From SB21 sp964415295 (GTDB taxonomy: Bacteria > CLD3 > SB21), in assembly GCA_964415295.1 (NCBI GenBank), contig CAYPYN010000001.1, forward strand, positions 1-64,000: DNA of 64,000 nt, given 5' to 3'. Below, one piece after another: positions 25,366-34,536 of the stretch; within the stretch, counting starts at the first letter, position 1, and every line of letters starts with the position of its first letter. The position numbers were made by a program, and so were the translations under genes. The notes beneath the pieces were generated by a model that saw nothing but the letters and a program-made list of their open reading frames with translations, searched no databases and had not been told where the DNA came from.

Positions 25366-27192
25366 TTACTCGTGGGCCAATTCCCATTTGGCGGGTGAAC
25401 GCCACAAGCTTGACAGGATCAATTCACGCATCCAGATGAATTCCTTCGGCATCTTGTCGTACAGCTTGGTGAAAAGTTCCTGATGGCCGCCGATCTCGTC
25501 TTTCCATTTTTCGCGGTCCACGGACATCACTTCGTTGAACTTCTCGGGGCTGAAATCCATGCCTTTCCAGTCGATATCCTCATAACGGGGCATCCATCCG
25601 AGCGGACTTTCGATCGCGAAAGCCTCGCCGTGAACGCGTTGGACTACCCACTTCAGTATGCGCATGTTCTCACTGTAACCCGGCCATAAGAATTTGCCTT
25701 CTTCGTTCTTACGGAACCAGTTGACCCCGAAAATTCTCGGCGGATTTGGGATATTACGGCCGAAATTGAGCCAATGAGTGAAATAATCCGCGGCATGATA
25801 ACCCATGAAGGGCAGCATGGCGAATGGATCGCGGCGAACTTGTCCGGTGGCGCCGGCGGCGGCGGCGGTCGTTTCGGATCCCATCGTAGCGGCCAGATAC
25901 ACACCGAAGTTCCAGTTGACGGCCTGATACACCAGTGGAACAGTCGTGGCGCGGCGTCCGCCAAAGATAAAGGCTTTTACAGGTACGCCTTTAGGGTTTT
26001 CCCATTCCGAATCAATACACGGACATTGCGAAGCCGGAGCCGTAAAGCGCGCATTGGCGTGGGCGGCCGGTTTGCCGGCCGTTGGATCGTATGGCTTTCC
26101 TTGCCAGTCGGTCAAACCTGCCGGAGCTTTGTCCGTCATGCCTTCCCACCATACGTCGCCATCGGCCGTCAGGGCGACGTTCGTGAAGATCGTGTTCTTA
26201 CTGCATGAAGCCATGGCGTTAGGATTCGTTTTTTCGTTGGTACCGGGAGCGACGCCGAAGAAACCGGCTTCGGGATTGATGGCATATAGTTGTCCGTCCG
26301 CGCCCGGCTTGATCCACGCAATGTCGTCACCGACGGTGGTAACTTTCCAGCCCTCAAAATCTTTGGGCGGAATGAGCATGGCAAAATTGGTCTTTCCGCA
26401 AGCGCTCGGGAAAGCGGCGGCAACGTAAGTCTTTTCACCCTTGGGCGGCTGAACGCCGAGGATCAGCATGTGTTCCGCCAGCCAGCCCTGATCACGCGCC
26501 ATCACGGAGGCGATACGGAGCGCAAAGCATTTCTTGCCAAGCAAAGCGTTTCCGCCGTATCCGGAACCGTACGACATGATGGACTGTTCTTCGGGGAAAT
26601 GAACGATGTATTTTTCTTTATTGCACGGCCAGGTCACGTCTTTCTGACCGGGAGCCAGCGGCGCGCCAACCGAATGCAGGGCTTTGACAAAATGACCGTC
26701 ACCCAGAACTTCGATCACTTTCTTGCCCATGCGGGTCATGATGCGCATATTGACAACGACGTACGCCGAGTCGGTAATCTCAAAACCGATGTGCGCGATT
26801 TCGGAACCCAACGGACCCATGCTGAAGGGAATGATGTACATCGTGCGGCCCTTCATACAGCCGTCAAAAAGCCCGTTCAGTTTTTTCTTCATGTCGTTTG
26901 GGTCCATCCAGTTATTGGTCGGGCCGGCATCTTCCTTGCGTTTGCTGCAGATGAATGTACGGTCTTCAACGCGCGCTACGTCACCGGGATCGGAGAAAGC
27001 GAGAAAGCTGTTCGGCCTTTTGGCAGGATTCAATTTCCTGAACGTACCGCATTTGACGAGTTCTTCGCACAGGCGATCGTATTCTTCCTGGCTTCCATCG
27101 CACCAGTGCACATGGTCGGGTTTGCAGAGTTCTACGGTCTCCTGAACCCAATCAACTAATTTCTTGTTTCTTACATACGGGGGAACTTGCAT
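25366..27192 (-). CDS. pckG: Phosphoenolpyruvate carboxykinase (GTP)
   Basis: 608 aa from ATG 27192, which has an ideal AAGGAGG 5 nt upstream; the in-frame ATG at 27207 lies next to that SD and is rejected. The GTP-type family is shown by the P-loop with its reactive Cys, FPSACGKTNFAML, the guanine/metal region GDDIAWIKPGADGQLYAINP, and the GFNNPNAM-like segment NPNAMASCSKNTIF. It converts oxaloacetate plus GTP to PEP, CO2 and GDP, the first committed step of gluconeogenesis (or anaplerosis in reverse). It is transcribed alone, with a likely promoter just upstream and a terminator downstream. Confidence 0.96.
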   Translation of the reverse strand: MQVPPYVRNKKLVDWVQETVELCKPDHVHWCDGSQEEYDRLCEELVKCGTFRKLNPAKRPNSFLAFSDPGDVARVEDRTFICSKRKEDAGPTNNWMDPNDMKKKLNGLFDGCMKGRTMYIIPFSMGPLGSEIAHIGFEITDSAYVVVNMRIMTRMGKKVIEVLGDGHFVKALHSVGAPLAPGQKDVTWPCNKEKYIVHFPEEQSIMSYGSGYGGNALLGKKCFALRIASVMARDQGWLAEHMLILGVQPPKGEKTYVAAAFPSACGKTNFAMLIPPKDFEGWKVTTVGDDIAWIKPGADGQLYAINPEAGFFGVAPGTNEKTNPNAMASCSKNTIFTNVALTADGDVWWEGMTDKAPAGLTDWQGKPYDPTAGKPAAHANARFTAPASQCPCIDSEWENPKGVPVKAFIFGGRRATTVPLVYQAVNWNFGVYLAATMGSETTAAAAGATGQVRRDPFAMLPFMGYHAADYFTHWLNFGRNIPNPPRIFGVNWFRKNEEGKFLWPGYSENMRILKWVVQRVHGEAFAIESPLGWMPRYEDIDWKGMDFSPEKFNEVMSVDREKWKDEIGGHQELFTKLYDKMPKEFIWMRELILSSLWRSPAKWELAHE

Positions 27193-27215
27193 AATATCCT
27201 CCTTCATCGGAATAG

Positions 27216-27244
27216 TAGATATGAGTGTGACAAGCAGATGTCAA
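27216..27244 (-). promoter_or_regulatory. Probable pckG promoter
   Basis: On the minus strand a perfect -35 TTGACA (27239-27244) is followed after 17 nt by TATCTA (27216-27221), a three-of-six -10. Transcription would start about 17 nt before the pckG ATG, leaving just room for its SD. Confidence 0.45.
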
Positions 27245-27254
27245 CATGAATTGA

Positions 27255-27289
27255 GGCCGAAAGGAAAGTGAACTTTCACGGCCATTTTT
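27255..27289 (+). other. Hairpin with T run upstream of pckG, opposite strand
   Basis: GGCCG and CGGCC (27255-27259, 27279-27283) enclose a second stem, GAAAGT / ACTTTC, and the plus strand continues into five T. It resembles a weak plus-strand terminator, but no plus-strand gene precedes it. It could end an antisense transcript or be part of the pckG upstream region. The rest of the 259-nt gap shows nothing recognisable. Confidence 0.35.
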
Positions 27290-27451
27290 ACTGCGTCAAA
27301 TATACGCTTTGCGGGTACAAAATGAAAGAAAAAAGGTCTGCAAATTACTGCTGTGGAGTTCATAAAACATCGATTCTGCATTACTAATTCGACGATAATG
27401 ACTGATCAACCAGATAAATGAACTAAAAAAACCTTTGTCGTCAGCGGGATC

Positions 27452-29407
27452 TCAGCATTCAAGACGTTTGACCACGACCAAGGTCATGTCATCGTTTTGA
27501 GGAGCATATCCCATGTGATCACGCACTCTGGAGAAGATTTGATCCACCAATTCTCCCGCTGAGGCTTGGGGCAATTCGGCAACCGTTTGCATCAATTCTT
27601 CTTCGCCGAACTCTTCCATGTCCGCATTCATCGCCTCGCTTATGCCGTCGGTGTAAATCAGCAGAAGGTCGCCAGGCTGGATCGTCACGGTTTCTATTTT
27701 GTAAGAGGCTTCTTCCTTAAGCCCGAGTGCAATACCGCGATTGGACAAAGGAGTAACCTTGCCGAGATTAGAGAACAACATTGGCAAATCCTGTCCCGCA
27801 TTGGCATAGACCAGCGTATTTTCCTTTGGATCCAGGATCCCGTAGAAAAATGAAACAAAAGTCTTGGAATCGGTACTCCGGCACAAAAGCCTGTTAGCCC
27901 GTTCCAGACAGGCTTTCGGATCCGGATCAAAATTGGTCAGACTACGGATCGTCGCCTGAAGATTGGCCATAACCATGGATGCGGCGAGCCCTTTGCCGCT
28001 CACGTCGCCGATACCGACAGCCATACGGCCGTCTTCGAGATTGATAAAGTCATAATAGTCTCCGCCGACACCCAAAGCCGGGCGGTTGGTCCCGGTAATA
28101 TCGTATCCCGGAAACGAAGGATCGGACTTTGGCAGCAGATTCATCTGGATCTGCCGGGCCATCCGCATTTCTTCACTTAGACGGTAACGCGCTTCTTCCG
28201 CTTTCTTCCTTTCGGTAATATCACGATAGATGGCATAAACGCCCATCTGTTTTCCCTTGTCCGTGATCGGCGCTCCTAGTATCCATACATCAATAAGAGT
28301 TCCATCCTTTCTTTGCCGCCTGGTATCTTTTTCAACCCTCTTGCCGTGTGTGACATTGAGGGATAAACCTTCGGCTTCATCGCGGAATTCATCCGGCGCC
28401 ACCAGGTCGTTGATCCGCTGGCCAATGGCTTCTTTACGGGTGTAGCCAAACATACGCGTGAATTCCTCGTTGATATCGACCACGCGGTCGTCGTTGTCAT
28501 GCAGAACAATGGCCTCCGGAGCGCTGTTGAACAGTTTTTCCAGATACGTTTTTTGAATATGGATCTCCTCTTCGGCCTTCTGATGTTCGGTGATATCCCG
28601 GTAGATGGCATAGTCACCGATCTGTTTTCCGTCGTGAAAGATCGGCGCGCCGATGATCGAGACGCTGATCAATGTACCGTCCTTTTTCTTTCGTTGGCTC
28701 TCAAGCGCGATCCTTTGCCCTTTCAAAACTTCTTTGGAGATCCTGGCGGCTTCTTCCCGAAATTCGTCAGAAGCCACGATATCATTAATCGGACGTCCTA
28801 CAACTTCCTCGCGGGAATAACCGAACATCCTGGTAAATTCATCGTTGACGTCAACGATGCGGTCGTTATTGTCGTGAAGAACAATGGCTTCGGTTGCGCT
28901 GTTAAACAAATGTTCCAGGTATGATTTCTGGCGGTTCAGCTCTTCGCTGGTCTTTTTTCGGTCGGTAATATCCTCCACGATCCCGTCAAAACAGACAATG
29001 CCGCCGTCTTTGTCTTTGACGACGATGGCCGTTTCCGAAATAACGACTGGCGTTCCGTCCTTCCTGCGCAGGATCAACTCCTCATGCTTAACAAATCCTT
29101 CGCGGGAGATCTTCTCGCTGAATTTCAAGCGGTCGGCAGGATCCTGATAGATCTGCGCAACGTCAAGGGCCATAAGCTCGTTCTTGTCTTTGTAGCCGAG
29201 CATATCCATAAAGGCCGGATTGACCTCTATGAATTTCCCGGCCGGCCCCGGCGTGCTTCGAAAGATACCTACGGTGATATTCTCCGTGAGCGTGCGGTAC
29301 TTGCTTTCGCTTTCGATAAGAGCTTTTTTTATCTTATTCAGCGCCCGGTTCTTCTTCTTGAGGCTCTCCAGCTGTTCTGAAAGATCGTGCGCTTTGGATT
29401 TCTTCAT
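27452..29407 (-). CDS. Triple PAS domain SpoIIE/RsbU-type protein phosphatase
   Basis: 651 aa, soluble. A short coiled coil (about 1-35) precedes three PAS/PAC units (about 35-155, 160-280 and 290-405; repeated pattern (I/V)VDVNDEFTRMFGY ... RKKKDGT ... YRDITE). A PP2C-like SpoIIE domain follows (about 420-650; GGDYYDFINLEDGRMAVGIGDVSGKG with metal Asp residues, LLIYTDGISEAMN, and NDDMTLVVV). Such phosphatases usually dephosphorylate an anti-sigma-factor antagonist (STAS protein) in partner-switching stress responses. No STAS or anti-sigma gene is adjacent. PAS2 and PAS3 are very similar, pointing to internal duplication. Confidence 0.93.
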   Translation of the reverse strand: MKKSKAHDLSEQLESLKKKNRALNKIKKALIESESKYRTLTENITVGIFRSTPGPAGKFIEVNPAFMDMLGYKDKNELMALDVAQIYQDPADRLKFSEKISREGFVKHEELILRRKDGTPVVISETAIVVKDKDGGIVCFDGIVEDITDRKKTSEELNRQKSYLEHLFNSATEAIVLHDNNDRIVDVNDEFTRMFGYSREEVVGRPINDIVASDEFREEAARISKEVLKGQRIALESQRKKKDGTLISVSIIGAPIFHDGKQIGDYAIYRDITEHQKAEEEIHIQKTYLEKLFNSAPEAIVLHDNDDRVVDINEEFTRMFGYTRKEAIGQRINDLVAPDEFRDEAEGLSLNVTHGKRVEKDTRRQRKDGTLIDVWILGAPITDKGKQMGVYAIYRDITERKKAEEARYRLSEEMRMARQIQMNLLPKSDPSFPGYDITGTNRPALGVGGDYYDFINLEDGRMAVGIGDVSGKGLAASMVMANLQATIRSLTNFDPDPKACLERANRLLCRSTDSKTFVSFFYGILDPKENTLVYANAGQDLPMLFSNLGKVTPLSNRGIALGLKEEASYKIETVTIQPGDLLLIYTDGISEAMNADMEEFGEEELMQTVAELPQASAGELVDQIFSRVRDHMGYAPQNDDMTLVVVKRLEC

Positions 29408-29574
29408 AGGACAATCAAAAAAACTATGAACCTATCGTATCTAACCTCATTTAGGCACATCCTGAATGCTTACATACATTTCTGATACGACGAGAACTAT
29501 GAGAGAGTTTCTGAGCGTCTCGCTGATCATATTGTAGAAGACCGTCTATCGGTTTATGCGCCTTTCCCTTTCTT

Positions 29575-31449
29575 CTACTTCATCACATTATCGCAATTGA
29601 TAAGCTCATTGTCGCCCATGCCCCATGAATTAAGCGCACCGTAACCGCTTCCGGTGTAATCCTGTTTGTACGATACATAGAAGATCTTACAGTCGCCGTC
29701 CGTGGTCTTGACCGCTACGGCGCACCAGATATACCGGTGTTCGATCGCACTGGTTATGGCATTACGTTGTATGGTCCAGTCGGTGCTGTAAATGACAGCC
29801 CGCAGCGCTTTGTAGCGTTCGTTATTCCAGTCGCTCATGATCTTTTGTTCGAACGATGCGTTCTTCATTCCCGCCGCCGGCATGCGAACCTTGTCCAGCA
29901 TTTTTTGTGAAAGCAGTTTGGCATTCTTTTCCAGCGTTTCCATGCCTTGCGTTGCATCCAGATTGAATTCTCCCGATGCCAGCAGTTTGGTGAAATCGGT
30001 GTCCCAGAATTCTACCCGCACGGTATGGTTGCGCGGAGAGACGCCGGCCAGCGCCTTTGAATACTCCACACCGCCCAGTTGTACGGAGGTCGCCGCATCG
30101 GGAACGATCTCAAAATCCAGCCACGTCTGCTTCCGGCTCTGTTCGGACGCTTTGAAACGGCGGTACATTTTTTCCGCGTCGTCCACATAGATCCGGACGG
30201 CGCATTCCCAGTTGTAAGCCAGGGATTCGATGGGTCCTTTGAGATAGGCCATGGCGTATATGTAGTCGGAGGCTATGAAATCCTTCGTGACGGCCGCGGG
30301 GTTTTCCGCTTTGATGGTGATCGGAGACTTTGAGAAAATGATCTTACCGGCATTTTCCTTATGATAAGCGCTGGTGAAAATCGATCCGCCGAATTCCTTT
30401 TCAACGGCGGCCACCACGGACTGGGCATCTTTCAGAAGCAGAGTGCTCTTAGTATGAGCCGGTATGACGAGCAGAACAGCCTTGGCTGTTAGTTCAGCCG
30501 CTTCCGCCGCCTCCAAAGCATTATTCAGGTTATTCTTCCCCTTAGCTTTCTGAGCATAAGCTTCTTCAATAGCCTGGTTAATCTCCTTAATTAAAAACGT
30601 ATTGGCCTGTTCATCGAATTTCTTATATCCCTCCATCATCGTTGTATAGTTGCCGTACGTATCGGTCGCTTTGGCTTTCAGTTCCGGATCGGTAGCCAGA
30701 ACGTCTTCCACCTGCTTCTTGAAATTGACAAAATCCAGCTTGACACATTCGTCATACAATTTTTGAGCCGTTTCTTTTTTCGTGAACATGCCCACGTAGC
30801 TGTTGTACAGCATGTTATCTACGATTGGGCTGAACGCAAACGAAGCTTTTTGCAGAAGGTTCTCGGCATTCTCCTTGGCTTTCTCGGCGCTGAGTTTCAC
30901 GTCCACCTGTTTTTGAAGATCCGCGAGCTTGGTCACGATGGAACTAACGTCCACGTCCGGACAGGAGGATTTCGCTTTCTTCAGAGATTCGTTCGTTTTG
31001 TCCACATATTCCTGCGCCTTATACGCATTGTTGTAGGTTGTCAGATTTTGTTCTATCCAGTACAGGTATCCTTTCGCGCTGCGCGCATCATCGCAGTCCT
31101 CGATGCTGCGACCGCTCGGCTTTTGTTCTGCGGCGGCTTTGGCTTTTTCTTCGGCTTTTTCTTCGGCTTTTTCTTCGGCTTTTTCTTCGGTTTTTTCTTC
31201 CGATTTTTCCGCACCGGACGTTTCTTTGGCGGATTTTTCGTCCGTTGCCGTCTTCGTATCCTTCTTGTCATCTTTCTTTTTGTCCGTCTTCTTGTCCGAC
31301 TTCTTTTCTTTGTCTTTCTTTTCTTTTTCCGTGGCTTTCTTGAGTTTGTCCAGCTGAGCCCAGGCGCTTTCTTCAGCAGGCTGCATTACGCCGAGAAGAA
31401 ACACGCAACAAAGACCACCTAACACCATTTTGAAATACGACCGTTCCAT
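29575..31449 (-). CDS. Secreted KE-rich protein of unknown function
   Basis: 624 aa. A signal peptide (about 1-31, ending near ESAWA) precedes a low-complexity Lys/Glu/Ala tract (about 34-115). That tract is encoded partly by five tandem 12-nt units at 31141-31200 (EKAE repeats). A helical segment (about 115-300), with Cys in CDDARS and SCPDVD, is followed by a mixed beta domain to the end that is rich in Trp and Tyr. I do not recognise the family. The KE tract may be a flexible spacer or bind the cell wall. A GGAGGGATACC site precedes the ATG. Confidence 0.7.
   Translation of the reverse strand: MERSYFKMVLGGLCCVFLLGVMQPAEESAWAQLDKLKKATEKEKKDKEKKSDKKTDKKKDDKKDTKTATDEKSAKETSGAEKSEEKTEEKAEEKAEEKAEEKAKAAAEQKPSGRSIEDCDDARSAKGYLYWIEQNLTTYNNAYKAQEYVDKTNESLKKAKSSCPDVDVSSIVTKLADLQKQVDVKLSAEKAKENAENLLQKASFAFSPIVDNMLYNSYVGMFTKKETAQKLYDECVKLDFVNFKKQVEDVLATDPELKAKATDTYGNYTTMMEGYKKFDEQANTFLIKEINQAIEEAYAQKAKGKNNLNNALEAAEAAELTAKAVLLVIPAHTKSTLLLKDAQSVVAAVEKEFGGSIFTSAYHKENAGKIIFSKSPITIKAENPAAVTKDFIASDYIYAMAYLKGPIESLAYNWECAVRIYVDDAEKMYRRFKASEQSRKQTWLDFEIVPDAATSVQLGGVEYSKALAGVSPRNHTVRVEFWDTDFTKLLASGEFNLDATQGMETLEKNAKLLSQKMLDKVRMPAAGMKNASFEQKIMSDWNNERYKALRAVIYSTDWTIQRNAITSAIEHRYIWCAVAVKTTDGDCKIFYVSYKQDYTGSGYGALNSWGMGDNELINCDNVMK
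31141..31200 (-). repeat. Five tandem 12-nt repeats inside the KE-rich gene
   Basis: On the plus strand the unit GGCTTTTTCTTC occurs four times in a row, then once with a single change (GGTTTTTTCTTC). The unit length is a multiple of three, so copy-number change would keep frame and only alter the length of the EKAE tract. Confidence 0.9.
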
Positions 31450-31684
31450 GGTATCCCTCCGTATTTAGGTTGAAAGAGACAATTAGAACAACTTCTTCTA
31501 TCTTCTCCATCAAAAATATATCTCTGCATGTGACGGCAAAACAGCCGAACGCTGACAACTTTATCCCTCACAGAAACTTTATAAGAAAAGGGGACTTGTT
31601 TCGTCATAAGTCGCTCCTTTTCCAATCTGGGGTTTCCAGATTAATAAGAATTGGGATCGTGCACTATCGTAGTCACAGTGATTT

Positions 31685-32368
31685 TCACCAGACACCCGGA
31701 ATAAAACGGTATTTCACACGCTGAGTATACTCCAGATATCCGGATAACTCTTCATTCAGCATCCGTTCTTCCAGCAAGGTCCGGATGATCATGGCCGTCA
31801 CCACGCATCCCGCAGGGATCAGTCCCCACCATGAGCCCAGAGCTATGCTCATGCTGAGAAAAAGAAGAGAGGCGGCAACGTACATGGGGTGGCGAACAAA
31901 TTGATAGGGCCCGGTCGTGACGACTTTTTGATCCTTCTGTATCTCGACCAGGCGCGAGAGATAGCTATTCTCCCGGATCACCCAGGTGAACAACCCGAGA
32001 GAAACCAATGAAACGGCAAACCCAACGGCCTTGAAATACCATGGCATGCGGCTCCATTGGAACCGAACGGCGTCAAGACCAGGAACTATGAGGGCAGCGA
32101 AATAGAAAGGGAGGGAAAGAACCGAGAACTTCTTGTCCCATGGCCGCGCGGATTTCTTCATCACGGTCATGCGTTTACGAAGCAAATCCGGGTTATTCCG
32201 TTTCAGCCAGAATAGAAGCGACAACGCAAATAGGAAATAACCGACGAGGTAAAACCAGGCTTCCGGCCAGTAGAATGTACCGGCCGAAACAAAAAAACAG
32301 GTCATCATCATCGCAATAACAATGATCAGACGGATGAGAATCCTAAATGCAGAAATGTCGTCTGTCAT
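31685..32368 (-). CDS. ICMT/phospholipid methyltransferase-like membrane protein
   Basis: 227 aa from ATG 32368, with an AGGAAG site just upstream; an in-frame GTG at 32380 overlaps that SD. Five or so TM helices lead to the family's C-terminal signature: TTGPYQFVRHPMYVA, then LEERMLNEELSGYLEYTQRVKYRFIP. The family (ICMT, NnrU and PEMT relatives) uses SAM to methylate isoprenylcysteine, lipids or other membrane substrates; bacterial targets are mostly unknown. The 235-nt gap before the KE-rich gene holds only a short hairpin (31624-31642). Confidence 0.85.
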   Translation of the reverse strand: MTDDISAFRILIRLIIVIAMMMTCFFVSAGTFYWPEAWFYLVGYFLFALSLLFWLKRNNPDLLRKRMTVMKKSARPWDKKFSVLSLPFYFAALIVPGLDAVRFQWSRMPWYFKAVGFAVSLVSLGLFTWVIRENSYLSRLVEIQKDQKVVTTGPYQFVRHPMYVAASLLFLSMSIALGSWWGLIPAGCVVTAMIIRTLLEERMLNEELSGYLEYTQRVKYRFIPGVW

Positions 32369-32404
32369 AGGCTTCCTCACATAATTCCGGAAAGCACGCG
32401 CAGA

Positions 32405-32443
32405 CCAAAAACAAATCGGGCTAACCTTTAGGTCAGCCCGATT
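32405..32443 (-). terminator. Terminator after gltA
   Basis: A 13-position stem with one mismatch (AATCGGGCTAACC / GGTCAGCCCGATT) and a 4-nt loop is followed by A/T-rich sequence on the minus strand (TTTGTTTTTGG). It lies 14 nt beyond the gltA stop. Confidence 0.8.
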
Positions 32444-32456
32444 CGATTTCTCTTAT

Positions 32457-33746
32457 TCACTTCCTCTGGTTCATCGGAACGAAATTCCGCGTGGACGGTC
32501 CGAGATAAACCTGACGCGGGCGCGAGATCTTCTGCTCCGGATCGGTGAGCAGTTCCTGCCATTGTGCCAGCCATCCGGACGTGCGGCCTATGGCAAACAA
32601 TACTGTGAATATCTCCGCCGGGAATTTCATGGCTTCATAGATAATGCCTGAATAGAAATCCACATTCGGATATAATTTCCGTTTGACAAAATACTCGTCT
32701 TCCAGCGCAATACGCTCCAACTCGATCGCGATCTCGAGCAGAGGATTCTTTCCCGTCACTTCAAAGACCTCATTCGCGATCTTCTTGATGATCTTGGCTC
32801 TCGGATCGTAGTTCTTGTACACGCGATGTCCGAATCCCATGAGGAGCATCTCGCCGGCCTTGACCCGCTTGATGTATTCAGGAATCTTGTCTTTGGAACC
32901 GATCACACGAAGCATTTTCAGAACTTCTTCATTGGCGCCGCCGTGCAGAGGTCCATACAGCGCTGCCGCCGCCGCGGCCATGGACGAATACGGATCCGCA
33001 TGGGCGCTGCCAACCGTGCGCATGGTGGTGGATGAGCAATTCTGCTCATGGTCGGCATGCAAAATAAAGAGCACGTCGAGCGCTTTTTCCAGGACCGGGT
33101 TGACCTTATACTTAAGTTCCGTCATTTTAAAAAGCATGTTGAGGAAATTACCAGTATAGCTGAGGTCGTTATCCGGGTACGAATACGGCATACCGAAGCT
33201 GTGGCGGTAAGAAAACGCGGCCAGTGTCGGAATCTTGGCGATCAGACGGTATATCTGGAGTTTGCGAACTTCCGGATCGTGTATCTGTTTCGCCTCGGGA
33301 TAGAATGTGGACAGCGCCGCCAGCGTACTGATCAGCATTCCCATCGGATGCGCATCGTGATGGAAACCGTCAATAAAACCCTTGATCGTTTCGTGGATCA
33401 TCGTATGATGCGTGATCTGGTACACCCAATCGTCCAACTGTTTTTGGTTGGGCAATTCCCCGAATAGCAGCAAATAAGCCACTTCGAGATACGTGCAGCT
33501 TTCGGCCAATTGCTCGATCGGATAACCCCGGTACATCAATATCCCGCGGTCGCCGTCAATGAATGTGATTTTGCTCTTGCAGGAAGCCGTGTTCCTGTAC
33601 GAGGGATCGTAACTCATCATACCGAAATCATCCGCTTTCAGTTTGAGTTGGCGGATCGGCATCGGATCAAACGTATCGTTCTCGATCGGGATCTCGATCG
33701 ATTTGCCGTTGCGGTTATCCGTAACGGTGATGGTATTAGCAGCCAT
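32457..33746 (-). CDS. gltA: Citrate synthase
   Basis: 429 aa from ATG 33746, which has AGGAGG 5 nt upstream; the open frame extends further to 33788 without an SD. The family's catalytic blocks are present: HADHEQNCSS and GSAHADPYSS early, GPLHGGANEEVL and GFGHRVYKNYDPRA, with the catalytic His residues, and NVDFYSGI with the Asp. Length and the N-terminal beta-rich domain (about 1-60) match type II bacterial citrate synthases. It condenses acetyl-CoA with oxaloacetate and so feeds the isocitrate/aconitase-type enzymes encoded 5-10 kb upstream on the same strand. Confidence 0.96.
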   Translation of the reverse strand: MAANTITVTDNRNGKSIEIPIENDTFDPMPIRQLKLKADDFGMMSYDPSYRNTASCKSKITFIDGDRGILMYRGYPIEQLAESCTYLEVAYLLLFGELPNQKQLDDWVYQITHHTMIHETIKGFIDGFHHDAHPMGMLISTLAALSTFYPEAKQIHDPEVRKLQIYRLIAKIPTLAAFSYRHSFGMPYSYPDNDLSYTGNFLNMLFKMTELKYKVNPVLEKALDVLFILHADHEQNCSSTTMRTVGSAHADPYSSMAAAAAALYGPLHGGANEEVLKMLRVIGSKDKIPEYIKRVKAGEMLLMGFGHRVYKNYDPRAKIIKKIANEVFEVTGKNPLLEIAIELERIALEDEYFVKRKLYPNVDFYSGIIYEAMKFPAEIFTVLFAIGRTSGWLAQWQELLTDPEQKISRPRQVYLGPSTRNFVPMNQRK

Positions 33747-33804
33747 AAGAACCTCCTGATGTAAGTGGACTGAGATGCATATTTTCAATACTGTTGCTTG
33801 AAAT

Positions 33805-33817
33805 CACCATAATGGTG
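33805..33817. promoter_or_regulatory. Short palindrome upstream of gltA
   Basis: CACCATAATGGTG is a perfect 6-bp inverted repeat around one central A, 59 nt upstream of the gltA ATG. It could be an operator; nothing else supports that. Confidence 0.25.
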
Positions 33818-33840
33818 GATGTGAATTTATTATGATCGGA

Positions 33841-34371
33841 TCAATAAGCCAAAACGTTCAAACCGATATTCAGGGAATTACCCGTCAAATTGTCCACACT
33901 GGCCGTGCCGTAGTCTATGAGCAATATCATGTGCTTGGTAACCTCATATCCGGCGCCGATATAGAACACGGTCCCCGACTTTGATACTCCGAATTCCGGC
34001 ACGACTAACGTCGGCCCTAATCCGACGTTGATACAAAAAGGAAACCCCTTTCTGGGAAAGAACATTGCGTCGCCGGTCCATGCAAAAGTATGAAAGAGCA
34101 TATCAAGATCGGCATAGGTGTACCGATAGCGAAAGCATATCAACAGGTTCTCACCGACGCCCGAACCGAAATTCGCTCCCGCCGAAAAACCCGATCCGCT
34201 CTGCGTACTTCCATTTGAATAGGACACGTTCGAATATCCGAGATAGATACCGGCAAGGAAACCTTTTCGGTTGCCGTTCATCCACGAAAAGTATCCGTCA
34301 TCGGATTGCGCAACGGCCCAATCACCCATGAGAAACCATGCGACGAACAAAAAGGAAATAATAGCTTTCAT
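33841..34371 (-). CDS. Predicted outer-membrane beta-barrel-type protein
   Basis: 176 aa from ATG 34371, with a GGAGG site 6 nt upstream; the open frame continues to 34425 but has no signal there. The signal peptide (MKAIISFLFVAWFLMGDWAVA) is followed by alternating polar/hydrophobic strands (FLAGIYLGYSNVSYSNGST, LICFRYRYTYADL) and ends in an aromatic residue (NVLAY). These traits fit a small eight-strand outer-membrane barrel. The family was not recognised. Confidence 0.65.
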   Translation of the reverse strand: MKAIISFLFVAWFLMGDWAVAQSDDGYFSWMNGNRKGFLAGIYLGYSNVSYSNGSTQSGSGFSAGANFGSGVGENLLICFRYRYTYADLDMLFHTFAWTGDAMFFPRKGFPFCINVGLGPTLVVPEFGVSKSGTVFYIGAGYEVTKHMILLIDYGTASVDNLTGNSLNIGLNVLAY

Positions 34372-34536
34372 GACGCACCTCCGGCTTTGAGACAACTTAA
34401 GAAAGAATTTGGACTGGAAAACCACGCGTGAATCTCCCGCGCAGCCTGTTCAGGCAGGAATATTTTCAGGGCTTGATTTTGATGCCGCACCGTCATGGGT
34501 GCTTCCGTTTAAGCAGACGCCAAAGCCGGTCTGGGA

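Noticed and set aside
26290..27159. Long plus-strand frame opposite pckG
   Set aside because: pckG motifs are unambiguous on the minus strand and the plus frame shows no domain or SD.
31101..31350. Long reading frames rich in Phe or Lys opposite the KE-rich gene
   Set aside because: They are the complement of Lys/Glu codons and repeats and have no start context of their own.
31624..31642. 7-bp hairpin AATCTGG/CCAGATT as a terminator of the methyltransferase gene
   Set aside because: It has no T run in either direction.
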